Source of the DNA: Pyricularia pennisetigena | Lineage: Eukaryota; Ascomycota; Sordariomycetes; Magnaporthales; Pyriculariaceae | Assembly (NCBI RefSeq): GCF_004337985.1 | Contig: NC_043744.1 | Coordinates: 3,012,408-3,076,407 of the forward strand | Direction of reading: 5' to 3' | DNA length: 64,000 bases | In this document: piece after piece, positions 44,508 through 56,465 of the stretch | How positions within the stretch are numbered: the first letter of the stretch is position 1 | How the letters are laid out: every line of letters begins with the position of its first letter | The notes under the pieces: model-generated | What the model was told of the DNA's origin: nothing | Seen by the model: the letters and a program-made list of their open reading frames with translations, nothing else | Database searches by the model: none | Made by a program: the position numbers and the translations under genes

Positions 44508-46974
44508 GGTTAAGCGTCGGTGCTACGTGAGTACCCTGTTTTTGTTGGGTAGGCTGCGGCACGAAAAGGCGGAACGGAACGGAGCTTCCAAAGGCAAAGG
44601 CCAAAAGTTCCAAGAAAATCTTGATCGTGCAAGGCCAAATAAGCCGGGGAAGCCTTTGAGGGAGGAGCTAAGAGCAATGTCGATACCAGATATCTGGAGA
44701 GGAACAAAAAATGCTCAACAAACAAGTGGGAGGACCAATGCAAAGGTCCCCGAGAAAAGCCAGTCGACGATCGTAGTCTTGAATATCTTCTCATAGACGG
44801 CAGACTGGCTTACACCTCAAATTTGCCGTTATATGCAGCAGCTTAGGCTGCAACATGTCAATGCATATACAAAGAGGGAAAATCTTCAAAAATCGATAGG
44901 CAGAAGCCAAATGTGGTGTGTGGTGGATGAAAATAAGGGTGACGCACTTTCCAAAGGTGGACGTAAAGTGTCGAATCGGACCTTTGCTCAATTTTCTTGG
45001 CTGATCTGAAAATAGGTGAAGAAGCCGCAAGGAGAAATGGTCAGAAACAACAAAAAGGGTCACGGTATGTGCTGATGACGGCAGACTAAGTACCTCTGAT
45101 ATACACTTGTTGTTGGAAGGCTGTGCTGGCGACGTCAAGCCTGAAAATCCAGCACAAGCAGACGCGACAGCCCGGTAACCAGAGCCGTTCATTCGGCCTC
45201 TTTGTCTACAGGGACAGTCAAGCCCAAAATTCCCGATGGGTCTATCAGGAGTTGCGGAGTGACGACGATACTGTGCCATGCAGCTATTCGCTTGGTGACG
45301 CCCTTGGCGGGGAGGGGAGTTATTCTTGTGATGATATTGTGGCTGTGAGGCTCTCGAGTGAGGGGGAGCAAGACGCTATCGGTCACCGAGATGAGCCTCG
45401 GAGGTCAGGCAGTATGGTAACTGAGAGCCTTGACGAACCGAACGGAACGAGATTGGATGCAGCTTGCATCACTAGCGGCAATACTGGGGGAGAAGCCTGG
45501 TCATGGAACGATAGGAGTGCAGTGCCAGCTGTGACGCATGATTTTTTATTACCCGTAAATAATCTTGATACAGTACAGTAAGTGAACCAAGTATGTACCT
45601 TGTCTCTGCCATGTGTGGGGGGAAGAAGGGCTTGGGGACTTTGATCGTGGATGACCACCCCCCTGGAACCACGGTATGATTGAAACTGGGCGTAATAGAA
45701 TTGATGAAGGGGAAAAAAAAAGACGGATGGGTTGTCTGCCCGACAGATTGCATGTGTGGGCTTTTGGAAAGGGTTCTGACAGCGACAGCGGACAATGCCG
45801 GTTAGTGACGCACCATTCATACGGCTGGCTATAGGAGGGTAGCAACAGGCTCAACATCGGACAATCTTGTAAGACGATAACCAAACTTGGCATGCGGCGC
45901 TGGTTTTTTCTTTCTCTCTCTCTGCAAGTACCTGCTCCAGATACACGGAGTACTATCAAGGGAAACGCATGATTCTAATCGGTCTTTGGTGGCTGCAGAA
46001 TGAGGGGCAGCTCAATGTTGTTTTCCCGCGGGAGCAAGGGAAAAGAAGAAAAGTCAAGGCAAGGCGGGACAGGGCAGCAAATGGAAGCCATGAAAACAAG
46101 CCAGCGAATGATAAATTGATATCGTTGCTGCTGATCTAAAAATATCCCTATCCGCTAGCTTGTCCGCGAGCTGAAGACAGGGGAGGGAGCGGGACAGGAC
46201 AATGTGATGGACGGGATATGCCTTGGTCTGGTGAAAATGTTGTAGTGACGTTCATCGGAGCCCATGCCATGCCATGCCATGCCGTGCCGATTCGATTGAC
46301 GATCAAGCATTCTCGCACAGGATTCCTGGAAAGGAAATTGGCATGCTGGCAGCGGTTACGGTACAAGGAATGCCGAATATAATAATACTGCACTGCAGGA
46401 GGTCCCCCAAGCAGCAAATTAGAAGTGACCCGCGATTACCTCAGGTGCCCCACAACCCCACAACCCCACAGTTAATTAGCGTATTTCAGTCCCTGCAAGA
46501 AACGGTCGGGCTGGTACCACAACACCATTTCTACTGTACAACAGTACACCCCTAAACACCTAAACAGTCGACCAGCAGCCAGATTGGGATCGAGGTTCGC
46601 ATACGCGGCAGCAAATCACAATGTTTCAATCTGACTCATTTGATGATTGTCAAGTTACCCATCATCATGGTGGGTTAGGTACTAAACTGAGGAAGCAGAG
46701 AAAAATAGCCACCTCACAGACAAGCGAATCAAGAATGTGAGCAAGTCTAAGTCTGCTGCTGCTGCTGCGCCCCCATGTCGCATCACAAGTCTCTCGATAC
46801 ACTCAATTTGGGTCGGCAGCTGGCCATGTGCGAACCCTTCCCTATTCGCTCATCCTCTACAATACCGCTGGTTTGAATGCCCAACTTATTAATAGCCATG
46901 ATTGATTCTGTGCATGTGTGCGGCTCAACAGCCTCTGGGCCACCAACCAGGTTATTCATGAAGGTGTTGACACT
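44508..46974. other. Intergenic region, no gene recognised
   Basis: These 2.5 kb lie between the start of the transcription factor and the 3' end of the Nudix fusion gene, both on the minus strand. Open frames of up to 162 codons look random. An ATGCC repeat (46264-46288) and a CCACAACCC repeat (about 46449-46470) are present. Confidence 0.55.
46264..46288. repeat. ATGCC pentanucleotide repeat
   Basis: Four perfect ATGCC units and one GTGCC unit lie in intergenic DNA about 0.7 kb downstream of the Nudix fusion gene. Confidence 0.85.
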
Positions 46975-48711
46975 CTACAAGCCACCAAAAATCCTCTCGA
47001 TCGATTCCTCGAGGGCTCTAGATTTCTCTCCTATCTCCTCAACACATAGCGCCCCCTGCTCGGATATGTACGAGTCTATCAGCTCAGGCGGCACCCACTC
47101 GAAGAATATGTTGCTCACAGAAACTCTGGTTCCGTCTATAGCGCCCTCCACAGCGAATCGAGACAGCTGCTCCGCCGCACCCCTGATCCTCTCACTGTTG
47201 AAGTCGGCAGCCCAAGCCCTACGAAGCTGCTCCCCGCCGTTGTCCTCCACCACGTGCTCGTGGGGGTCGCCAGGCGGTGCGATCTTGTCCGACTCGCTCA
47301 CAACCACGACGCGGACCTCCTGATGGCCTTCTCGCTCGGCCACATGCCTCGCGCTCAAAATAGCCGGCAGGGATCCCGTCTTGTTGTTCACAGCCCCCGA
47401 AGCTGAGATTCGATCCGCCCCAATGACGACCAGGTCGACCCCGCCGCCTGCTGCTAGCGCCGCGGCTGCGTCCGAGTATAGCGTGATGCTAAGTTTAGGT
47501 GAACCGTCCCGCCGGCGCCACGAATCCGGGGTCTCTGTCGTCGTTTCTGTGCCACCACCTGCTTCTTCTGACTGGCTTGTTTCTTTTTCTGTCTCTGCTC
47601 CTCCAAGTGCCGCCTCTTTGCTGGTCGGCATCTCGTCGGTCAAGGATGCGGCTAGTGACACTCCCTCAAATAACGGTCTCGATTCGAGGATGCGCAGGTC
47701 CAACGCAAATCCGGTATTTGCAATCACATGCTGCAGTGCTAGCGCTATGGTTGAGCTTTCTGATAGGGTCAGGACCGTGATCGGTTGATGGCCCTGGAGT
47801 CTCGGCCCAAAGTGCTTCCCAAGATAGCTCGCAAAAGCCTCCGCCACCACGGCTCCCGAAGTGTGGTCCTCCCTCAGCGTGACAGCCTTGTCGAACACCT
47901 CGGTGGCAAGATCCTGCCACGCCTTGACGTTCCTTTCTGTTGATTCTAGCTGTAGACGCCCATCCACCTCCTCCAGAGCTCGCACGAGCACTGCCGTAAT
48001 TGCAGCGCCCATGCTCTCTCGGCCGTTCTTCCACATGTGCCACGCGACGGTGCGCACCCTGGCCCACCACGTCTCGCAGTCCAGTCCCTCGCACTGAATC
48101 TGCAACGTCACATCCCTGAGCGACCGCAAAGCAAAGGTCGCCAGCTGCCGGGCCCCGCTCTGGTGGTCGGTCTTGAGACGCGCGAGCCCGGCATCCAGCA
48201 GACGGGCCGCGGCAGACCCGAGGTCCATCTCGTACCAGACCCGGCGCAGACTCTCGGCCAGCCGGGGCACGCCGTCGGAGAAACCATCCCCGATCAGGAC
48301 TGGATCGTGCCAGCCCCACTCCTCGTGCTCCCAGTCCAGGCTCACGGCGGCATCGTCGCGGAGCAGCCGGAAGGCGAACGGGTAGATGGTCCACTCGCGC
48401 CCGATCGACAGGTCGGTGAACTTGTAGCTCTTGCCGTGCCGGAGCAGCTCCAGGTCCGCCGCTGTGAGCTGCGTTTCCTCCTGCAGCTCGCGCCAGGCGG
48501 CCGCCAGTGGGGTTTTGTCCGATTTGTCGACCGAGCCTGAAATCGGCGCCAGCAGGTGCTGGTACGTCCGGACTTTGCCGCTGCGCCGGAACAGGGCGAC
48601 ACGGGCCCGGCCGTCGGTTTGGTCTGTTTTGAAGATGAAGCAGGAGACGACGGACCGTTTTGTTAGTTGACGTTGGGGGCTTTGTGAGGGTCCCTGTCCG
48701 ATTGATGGCAT
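46975..48711 (-). CDS. Nudix hydrolase / eIF2B-alpha-like fusion protein
   Basis: A single open frame of 578 residues without introns. Residues about 20-165 form a Nudix domain: the box reads GSVDKSDKTP followed by AAAWRELQEET, keeping the RE-x-x-EE core but with the final Gly replaced and the upstream Glu position altered. Residues about 195-560 resemble the eIF2B alpha/beta/delta Rossmann family, which includes ribose-1,5-bisphosphate isomerase and methylthioribose-1-phosphate isomerase: SLRDVT and GAAITAVL early, TLSESST in the middle, and GADRI, NKTGSL, SESDK and SNIFFEWVPPELID later. A Glu/Thr-rich loop (about 365-405) is inserted before the last third. Related Nudix-IF2B fusions occur in filamentous fungi. 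The GADRI and NKTGS motifs favour a sugar-phosphate isomerase-like enzyme over a translation factor. Substrate unknown; probably cytosolic, as no targeting signal is seen. Confidence 0.92.
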   Translation of the reverse strand: MPSIGQGPSQSPQRQLTKRSVVSCFIFKTDQTDGRARVALFRRSGKVRTYQHLLAPISGSVDKSDKTPLAAAWRELQEETQLTAADLELLRHGKSYKFTDLSIGREWTIYPFAFRLLRDDAAVSLDWEHEEWGWHDPVLIGDGFSDGVPRLAESLRRVWYEMDLGSAAARLLDAGLARLKTDHQSGARQLATFALRSLRDVTLQIQCEGLDCETWWARVRTVAWHMWKNGRESMGAAITAVLVRALEEVDGRLQLESTERNVKAWQDLATEVFDKAVTLREDHTSGAVVAEAFASYLGKHFGPRLQGHQPITVLTLSESSTIALALQHVIANTGFALDLRILESRPLFEGVSLAASLTDEMPTSKEAALGGAETEKETSQSEEAGGGTETTTETPDSWRRRDGSPKLSITLYSDAAAALAAGGGVDLVVIGADRISASGAVNNKTGSLPAILSARHVAEREGHQEVRVVVVSESDKIAPPGDPHEHVVEDNGGEQLRRAWAADFNSERIRGAAEQLSRFAVEGAIDGTRVSVSNIFFEWVPPELIDSYISEQGALCVEEIGEKSRALEESIERIFGGL

Positions 48712-50216
48712 TTCCTGGTTGAATATGTGCCCTGAGCTGGGATAGGTTTGTACTTTTTCTCGGTCTACGATTTGGAAATTTTACAGTGCATCTGAAGGTC
48801 AGGTCAGGTCAGGTCGAATTAGTTGTTCACGCTGGTTCAAAGAAGCTTCTACCAAACGGTTCATCGCTGGTAGCGCGGGGTCATTGGAACTGATGTCAGG
48901 ATTTTCTCATGGAATCAATAGAAAGATTTAGAGTTTCATATACTTCTCCACCTATCTATACAGATTTGGTATCCACAAGTTGTATACTCTCGTCTATATT
49001 CCACGATGAATTTGGATATACTCTGGATCGTTAACAGACTCAATGGTCGGAGAGCCGCACCGATGAAGCTACTTAGTCTTTTTTTTCACTGATTATTTTT
49101 GCCTTTTAAGGAAGTGCATATGCAGTCTCTCCAGCCAACCAATCCCCACCTGGTACCGAGGCAAGGTAAGGCTGGTGTTAATATAGGCAGGTTGATTAAA
49201 CCCGGCTGGGTAGATATTGCTTTTGGAACAAAACGCTCGCAGTTACCGTTTGGTTACCGTTCACAGGGTCACATCTTCCTACCGAGGGTCTGGATAGGCC
49301 TTTCCGTCGGCACGGTGCGCAACTGCAAGATCCTTGTTCCAGCAGCTAGCTACTGGGTCAAAGGGTGAGCAAACCCCAGTAAAACAAGGCGGTTTACTTG
49401 TCCATCATCCTACAATGGCTTTGGGGGAAATCTCACATGCTCATTGCGGGACCAATCCTATCAAGGGAGTGCACATTGGGAATCAAAAATAATTCAACCA
49501 AAAGACGTGAGCAAGTGGAAAAAAAAAAAAAAAAAAATTGTGCAGGAATTGCTACATACCCCGCGGGTAGATAAGCCAAGACAACCACTGCATCCCGTCT
49601 TCTAGTCCGGCCTGGCAGACCCCTGACCCCTGAACTTGGATCCGGGAGCTGTACCCGAATGAACGGCTGAAGGGATAATAATATCCACCGAGCCACATGT
49701 TGCGGCCAGGGGTTGCCTTTTTTTCCCCATCACTTGCATACCTTTGAGAGTGCAAACTTTGGGTTATGAATGGCCAGGATCCGAAAAGGACCATTTCTTC
49801 CAGACATCAGATCCATGACTGCAAAGAAGTAGCAAAGCCAAGTCGAGACAACTGCCGAGAAAGACACTTTCCAGCCCTTTTGGTCTCGTACATGCTGCAA
49901 AAGAAAATGTCGCCATTACTTGTATGAGGCCACCAGAAATCAGTGGTTTGGTCAACTGCAGAATGAATTTTCGCCTTCCTTCGGACTAGTATAACAAGAA
50001 TAATAATGAGAAAAATAACATTAGCATTCAGACAGAAACTTGAAGTAGCTTTGGTACTCTTTCCTGGAGAAAGCTAGGTCATGCATAAAAACGAACAAGG
50101 CACATCCAAGTCGCAAAAGCAGCAGCCGCAATCATCAATCATCATCAGCTAACAAACATTCTGGGTATAAAACCTGCGCTCTCTTTTTTTCTGCTTCTCT
50201 CTCTCTTCTGCTCTCC
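48712..50216. other. Intergenic region, AGGTC repeat, no gene recognised
   Basis: About 1.5 kb between the start of the Nudix fusion gene and the 3' end of the next minus-strand gene. An AGGTC repeat lies near 48797-48815 and an A-run near 49518-49537. No coding potential seen. Confidence 0.55.
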
Positions 50217-51223
50217 TCAAGAACAGGACATTGCTTTTGTGATTTCGTTGCCTCCGCAGTAGGTATGGATGCGGCCAAAATGAGCCGCGGCCCCCTCCTG
50301 CTTTCTGTATTGGCAGCGGTACTTGCCGCTAGTGTCGGTGTTGTTGGCGCAGAACGTGATGCAGCAGGTGTATCCGTTGGGGTCCCACACGTAGCTGATG
50401 ACGGGGAATTCGAGATCAAAAATGCCGTACTTGCGGTACTTGATGGTCATGTTGCCCGTGAAGTTTGCGCCGGACCAGCCCTGGAACACAAACGGTCCGT
50501 CCGGGTCCGACTCGTTCAGGGGTGGGTCGTAGGGAGTCCCCGTCGGGGTCACGGGCTTGGGGCCTGTCGTGGTCGGCCTGGAACTAGGTTAGATGCAGGG
50601 TTAGAAAGCTGACGATCCTTTTTTTCTTTCTTTCGGAGTCTGGTGTTTAAACTGCGGCTTTTACTTTGCAAGAAAATACAGACTTACCCTCCTCCATTTC
50701 CGCCATTGCTGCTCGACGTACCACCCCCGTCTCCCTGAGTCTCTCGCTGCGCCGCTCTGTTGTTGGCCGCCGTGACGCCGGCGCCGACGCCAGCTCCGAT
50801 CGCCACCGCGAGCAGCAGCAGCACCGCGACGAGAAGATAGAAATGCTTAGGCTGCAGGCCCCAGATCGTCTTGGGCTCGTGCTTGATGCCCTCGTCGCTG
50901 TCGGCCTGGCTGCCGTGGCTGTCCACCCCGCCCGCCTGGAGCCTGTCGATGGCCGACACGGGCTCCCAGGCCACGCTGCCGGGAGCCGAGGGCGAGTAGG
51001 GGCTTTGGTGGGCCGCCTCGAGCCCCACGGGCACCTCGATGTACTTTGGAGAGTCGACCACCTCGACCCCGTCCTGGTACCTGTGCGCGTCGCCGCCGGC
51101 GAGCTGCGCCCGGTGCGCCTGGGCCTCGGCGGCCGTCAGGGCCTGCGGAGAGCTGTCGGGCACGGTCTGGGGGAAGTCACCTGGCACAACCTCTGGGAGG
51201 TTCTCGTCTGTTGGCTTGCCCAT
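50217..51223 (-). CDS. Single-pass membrane protein with Cys-rich ectodomain, unknown function
   Basis: Exons 51223-50688 and 50577-50217 join in frame (donor GTAAGT, acceptor TTCCAG after CTAAC) to 298 residues. There is no N-terminal signal peptide. Residues 1-127 are polar and probably cytosolic, with PKYIEVP and a Ser/Pro stretch. A single strongly hydrophobic helix (about 128-150) is followed by a Gly/Ser/Asn linker (150-180), a Pro/Thr-rich stalk, and a C-terminal domain of about 100 residues with NxT sites and cysteines in a CC-x3-C...C...C pattern. That gives a type II topology with an extracellular or lumenal C-terminus. Similar 'cytosolic tail, helix, secreted-like domain' proteins are common in Sordariomycetes and are unnamed as far as I know. 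The first exon's Gly-rich end and the second exon agree in phase, so the fusion is sound. Confidence 0.8.
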
Positions 51224-53053
51224 GGTGGAGCTTTGAATAATGCTTTTCAGGAGAGGGGCCCGTAACGGGAGGCGTTGGCGTTGTTGTTGTTGTTTTTGGG
51301 TTGGCTCTGTCTAAGCTGAGCTAGATCGGTAGGGATTGACGACACTAGGACTCTGGGATTATGGATATCAGAAATAAAAAATAAAAAAATAAAAAATAAA
51401 AATAAAAAAGACTGGGGTCTAAAGAGGAGAGAATAATACCCTCGGGAACCAAGGGGATCTCTACAGCTCGGAAAATAAGTGCAACAAAAGCACCACGGGT
51501 GCTCAGTACGGACTTGCAAGATGCACTAGGGAAAACAGCTGCTTCTATTATAAGTGCCTGCAGATAAGGAGCGTGGATTGCGGGATGGAGTAAGCGGGCG
51601 CAAGACTCATATTACATACCGGCCCTTCTACTATTCAACCCGATGGCGGTCGCCCGCTTAGGTAGGGCATGGTAGAAAAGCAGGGTATACACCCACACAT
51701 CAATTTGGGGTCATTCGTTCGACTGGGTATGATGTGCGTCTGTATTCCGTATTGCAACCGAAAAAGAGCCCAACAAGGTCTTGGGAACCTGCATGTCAGT
51801 ACAGAGCACAGCCTGTTCGGGACCATGCCAAACATGGAACTCTGATGCGGTCTTCTCTCTGGGGATGGATCATCAGGCCAGTGGCAGCCCAGAACGATTA
51901 TCATGTCACCCGAGTAGACACCGAGGCTTTGATCAGGTCGAGATGTACAAAACGGCAATTATGGTCTTTGTTTGGTGGCTCATAGCGCAAAGTGCCGGAA
52001 CACCCAAGTGGCCAAGGTAGCCGAGTTTAGAAATAAAGTAGAGTAAGACGGCTGTAAACCCCACTCCTCCGTTTTTGTTTTTTCTCGGGGAGGGGGGAAC
52101 GGCGAAGCATTGTTACACGTTAGGGTGGGATCAATCTGGGGAGCTGAACATTTCTACCGGGGTCCTTGATGGCCGATCCTCACAAGGCCTGTATTGACTG
52201 TTTCCATGCTCAGTGCTGCCGGTGCACTGATTGGTGATGCTTGAAGCAATCAGGAGTGCACTACTGTATTATTCCACGGGGCGCAGCGTCTCGGGCTGCG
52301 CAAAGCTGGCCGTCAAGCCCATGTTGGGATGGGAACATGTCAACGAGTGGCAGCGTCTTGAAATAGTAAAACTTGCGCTCTCGCCTCGTCACACCATTAC
52401 TATGACCTGGACAGTCAAAGGTTGAGATGTGTATCGATTTGAAGTTCGGCTGGTAGAGCATTATGCCAAGACACTAGGGTGGATTTAATATGTATGATTC
52501 TTTTTTTTTTCCCGTAGATTCTCTCTTTCCTCTGCGAAAAGAAGAGAGTAGAAATACAATATTGATATTCCAACATCCAACACCATGGTGCAGGGTAGGT
52601 GAAGTGGGAGTCAATTAAGTTTTGGAATGAAACTTTTAATTCATACTGCCCCCTCCTCGACAACGATATAGATCATGTAATACAATCTCTAGTCTACCTC
52701 ACCTAGGTAAACAGGAGTGAAAAGCCATTATGCGGACCTGCAGGAATATCCCGATGGGTCGATTGGCAAGTGCCAAATTTCAAGCCTCTTACAATGCGAC
52801 GGCTCACTAGAAGAGGGGCACAGTTTCCAATAACCATCCCCACCGACTGCCGAATCGCTCAGGATTGCGTGCTTTGGTTAGGCCTAAAACAACAGTGTCG
52901 TCACTGTTGAATCAACCACAATGCGATGAAACAATTTCCCGATTCACCCTAGCTCTACTTGTCCCAACCACCAAAGCCAGAAGCAAGCTCCATCACGCCT
53001 CGGAAGGTATCACATTGGCAACAGAGAAAGGCACAAGAAGAAAATACCAAAAC
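51224..53053. other. Intergenic region, no gene recognised
   Basis: About 1.8 kb between two divergent starts (membrane protein, minus; homocysteine S-methyltransferase, plus). An AAAAT-type repeat lies near 51371-51410. The reading frame of the methyltransferase extends upstream to 52865, but I treat that as leader. No other gene seen. Confidence 0.55.
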
Positions 53054-54254
53054 ATGTCAGACGTCAAAATCCTCGACGGCGGGCTCGGCACCACCTTGGA
53101 GGACCGCTTCGGCGTCGTATTCACCCACACCAAGCCGCTCTGGTCCTCTGACCTGCTCGTCTCGGACCACGAGACCCTGCAGGCCTGCCAGTGCGAATTT
53201 GCCGCCGCCGGTGCCGACGTCCTCCTGACGGCGACGTACCAGGTCTCGGTCGAGGCCTTTGCGGGGACAAAGACCCCAGAGCACCCGGACGGCATCGCCC
53301 CGTCCTCCGCCATGCTGCCGTACCTACGGCGCGCGGTTGACGTTGCCGCAAAAGCAGCAGCGGCAGCAGCAGCAGCAGATGGAACGCCTGCACCACCCCA
53401 ACAGCCAGCCGAGATCGCCCTCGCCTGCGGGCCCTACGGCGCAGCCATGACGCCCGGCCAGGAGTACACGGGCGCGTACGACGCAGAGCACTCGACGTCT
53501 GCCGCCCTTTCCCGCTGGCACCTTGACCGTCTGGCGCTGTACGCCGCGGCGGGCGCGGACGTGCCGTCCCGGTGCGCGTACGTGGCGTTCGAGACGGTGC
53601 CGAACCTGGCCGAGGTCTGGGCCGTGCGGGAGGCCGTGACGCGGCTGCGCCAGGGCGCGTCTGCCTCTTCGTCTTGCCGGTTCCCCTCGCGGTTTTGGAT
53701 CAGCTGCGTCTTCCCCCGCGAGGACGAGAGGCTGGCGGACGGGAGCAGCGTCGAGCAGGTCGTCGAGGCGATGCTGACGGGCCGCCGCGGCGAGGATGGC
53801 GGCGCGAGGGAGGCCCTGGCCCTGCCCTGGGGCATCGGCATCAACTGTACCAAGATCTACAAGCTTGAGGGTCTGATTAGGAGTTTTGAAAAGTCCATCT
53901 CTGATCTCCAGTCGAAAGGAGTGGTCACAGACGTCCCGGCGCTCGTTTTGTATCCTGATGGGACGAATGGGGAGGTCTACAACACTACCACCAAGAAATG
54001 GGAGGTCCCCCAGGGTGTGCAAGGTGATGGGCCAAAGGTCAGTTGTTCAATTTTTTTTCTCTTTCTATACGATATCAGATTCCCCGTGAGCTCTCTAAAC
54101 TGACATCAAGCTGCAGACCCCTTGGGATGTCCAGCTCACACAGATCGTCAACAACACAAGAGAACGAGGCGTTTTCACGTCTTTTCTGGTAGGCGGTTGC
54201 TGCAAAGCAAACCCCCAGAACATCAAAGATTTGCGAGATCGTCTGAAAGCATGA
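53054..54254 (+). CDS. Homocysteine S-methyltransferase
   Basis: Zn-dependent enzyme that transfers a methyl group from S-methylmethionine or S-adenosylmethionine to homocysteine, making methionine in the cytosol. Exons 53054-54037 and 54117-54254 join in frame (donor GTCAGT, acceptor CTGCAG) to 373 residues. Motifs: DGGLGTTLE at the start, LLTATYQ, the ACGPYGA strand, FETVPN, and the zinc ligands Cys265 in GINCT and Cys356-Cys357 in GGCCK. An Ala-rich run near residues 98-108 is a low-complexity insertion. Met at 53054 puts the DGGLGT block at its usual position, so the longer in-frame start at 52865 is unlikely. It is convergent with an amino-acid permease whose stop lies 163 bp away. In yeast, MHT1-MMP1 and SAM4-SAM3 are adjacent pairs of the same two types, which suggests S-methylmethionine or SAM use. 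Confidence 0.94.
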
Positions 54255-54417
54255 GAACCAATTTGGGCAATTGTTGAAAAAGGGGTATTAATTCTTTTTT
54301 ATCTACACTCTATCGGGTATCAATAAACGACACGCATAATCGAACCGGAATTTTTTTTTTTTTGTTCTTGTCGTTGAGGACAAATTCGGAAAAAGTCGGC
54401 AGTAGTATTACAAAAGC

Positions 54418-56465
54418 TCAGACGAGCCAGTGGATAAAGCGGCCCCAGAGGGTCGTTGGAGGTGCCGTCTTTTCCACCACTTCTGTCTCGTGCAGACGAC
54501 CCGACCAGAGGTCGATGGTGTCGGCGCGGGCAAACTTAAATAGGCGACACATGTTAGCGACTGATATCATCTCCCGAGTTGGGGCTGTTATGTTGGTTTG
54601 GGGAATGGCACGGGCAGCCTACCTTTGTTCTATGGACAAGCTTCCATACGAATATGGGAACGATGAAGATGGGGATACCAATGTACGACGCGATGAAGCT
54701 TGACGTGTTCCAGTTCCCGGCCAGAAACACGTCGAACCCGGCAACCAGGGTGATGATGGCGGCGCCGATGAATCCATACCAAGCCGTAAAAGGTTGGAAT
54801 GGCGACTTCCACGGGAGCGTGTCCCTGTCTACGCCTTGGGCCTTGAGCGCAGCGTGGAAACGGATGTAACAGAAGCAAAGAGTCGACCAAGCGATCAGGC
54901 CGGCCACCGTGCTCAGACTAAGAAGCCACTGGAACGCCTGCGAGGGGCCACCACTACCCAGTGAGAGGTATGCCAAGGGGCCAAAAAGCCAGGCCGCGAT
55001 GACGGCAACGTATGGTACACCGACCTTGTTGGTCCGGCCAAAGATCTGCGGGAGCTGGCCGTCCGTCGTCATGGCCACTATCATGCGCGAGCCGACCCAG
55101 CAGTATGAGTTGCCAGCGGACCAGGCCGAGACGAGGATGCATGCGTTGATGATGGACGGGAGGATCGATATGCCGGCCTGTTGGATGGCAATGACCCACG
55201 GCGAGCTGTTTGCATTCCCGGTACCTGTAACAAGGTCAGGGTTGCGCGGGTCCACGATCAAGCCGATGAGGATCGCGCCCAGGATGTAGAAGAAGCCGAT
55301 GCGGAAGGTGACGTTCTTGGCGGCCTTGGGGATGGCGTGGTGAGGGTCCTTGGCCTCGGCCGCCGTGATCACGACCGTCTCGACACCAATAAACGAGAAG
55401 GAGGCGTTGACGAAGGCAGCGAGGAAACCCAGAAAATGGCCCGTAGAGCCCCCAATTCCGTTGAAATCGACCCAGGCACCAGGTTCATACCAGTATTTGA
55501 ACCCGATCGGCTGGTGATTGGGGCCGCCACCCGAAGTGATGACGATGGAGACGAAGATGAGCATGATGAAGCACACAACCTTGACGGTTCCACCAAAGAC
55601 CTCGGCTTCCCCAAACCATCGTACCGACATGAGGTTTATGGCAAGAATTGATATCAAACTGATCGTGATGACAACAGCCGGAGTAATATCTGTCCAGTAG
55701 CTCACGAGCACGGCCTGCAGAGAGCATTTGTGTGTAACCATTCAGTACTAGGTCATCCACGAATGTGGGAACAGGTATATATGCCTTTGCAAAAGACTAA
55801 GACTCACAGCAGCTGAAGCTTCACTAGCTATAGCAATCGTATAGCAGTAACCGTAACTGATAGCCAGACTAAAGCCTACGGCCGGATCGATGAAACGAGT
55901 TGCCCAGTGGGGGAAAGAACCAGCACTCGGAAACTAGCCAGCGTGTAATCATCAAGTCAGCTTTGTTGAGTTATTTCTCCCGGTGACCACAGCCGGCGCC
56001 CTTTCGACCGACATCACATATGAATTTCTCAAACACACCAAGGTGTCCGGACTCGGGCCACCAAAGAAAATGTTGTAGAACAAGCGGGTTGCAACTCACC
56101 ACAGTAGCGAGTTCAGCAATCGACTGCATCACACACCACAGCACGCTACCGACAACGATATACGCGAGAAGCAGACCGGCCGGGCCAGCCTTGGCGTATG
56201 CCGACCCGGTGCCGATAAAGAGTCCGGTTCCGATGCCGCTGCAGAATCCAATCAGGGTGATGTGATAGTTCTTGAGCCGCCGTTGCGTGTGACCGCGACC
56301 ACCGACGCCGATCTGGGGTTCCATGTCATGCTTGTTTGTATCCGAGCCATTGTTGTAGGAGGGAGCCTTTTCGATATCGCTGTTGCGGTTCTCGTTGTTT
56401 CCGTGGTCCTGGTTCGCGACAGCGCCGCCATGGGCCGGCGAGCTGATTTTGGTTTCGACGGCCAT
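54418..56465 (-). CDS. Amino-acid permease (YAT/APC family)
   Basis: Proton-coupled plasma-membrane importer with 12 predicted membrane helices. Four exons (56465-56100, 55933-55808, 55714-54623, 54534-54418) join in phase 0 throughout (donors GTGAGT, GTGAGT, GTAGGC; acceptors GCTAG, TGCAG, TTTAAG) to about 566 residues. Family signatures: HITLIGFCSGIGTGLFIGTG at the first helix, PSAGSFPHWATRFIDPAVGF in helix 3, SFIGVETVVITAAEAKDP in helix 6, and the GLIAWSTLCFCYIRF block in helix 10. The hydrophilic N-terminus (1-65) is Asn/Asp-rich. The short last exon supplies a polar C-tail ending in WLV. It is convergent with the homocysteine S-methyltransferase, so its substrate may be S-methylmethionine or a related amino acid; sequence alone does not fix this. 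Confidence 0.94.

Noticed and set aside
53324..54022. Minus-strand frame of 232 codons
   Set aside because: Antisense shadow of the homocysteine S-methyltransferase.
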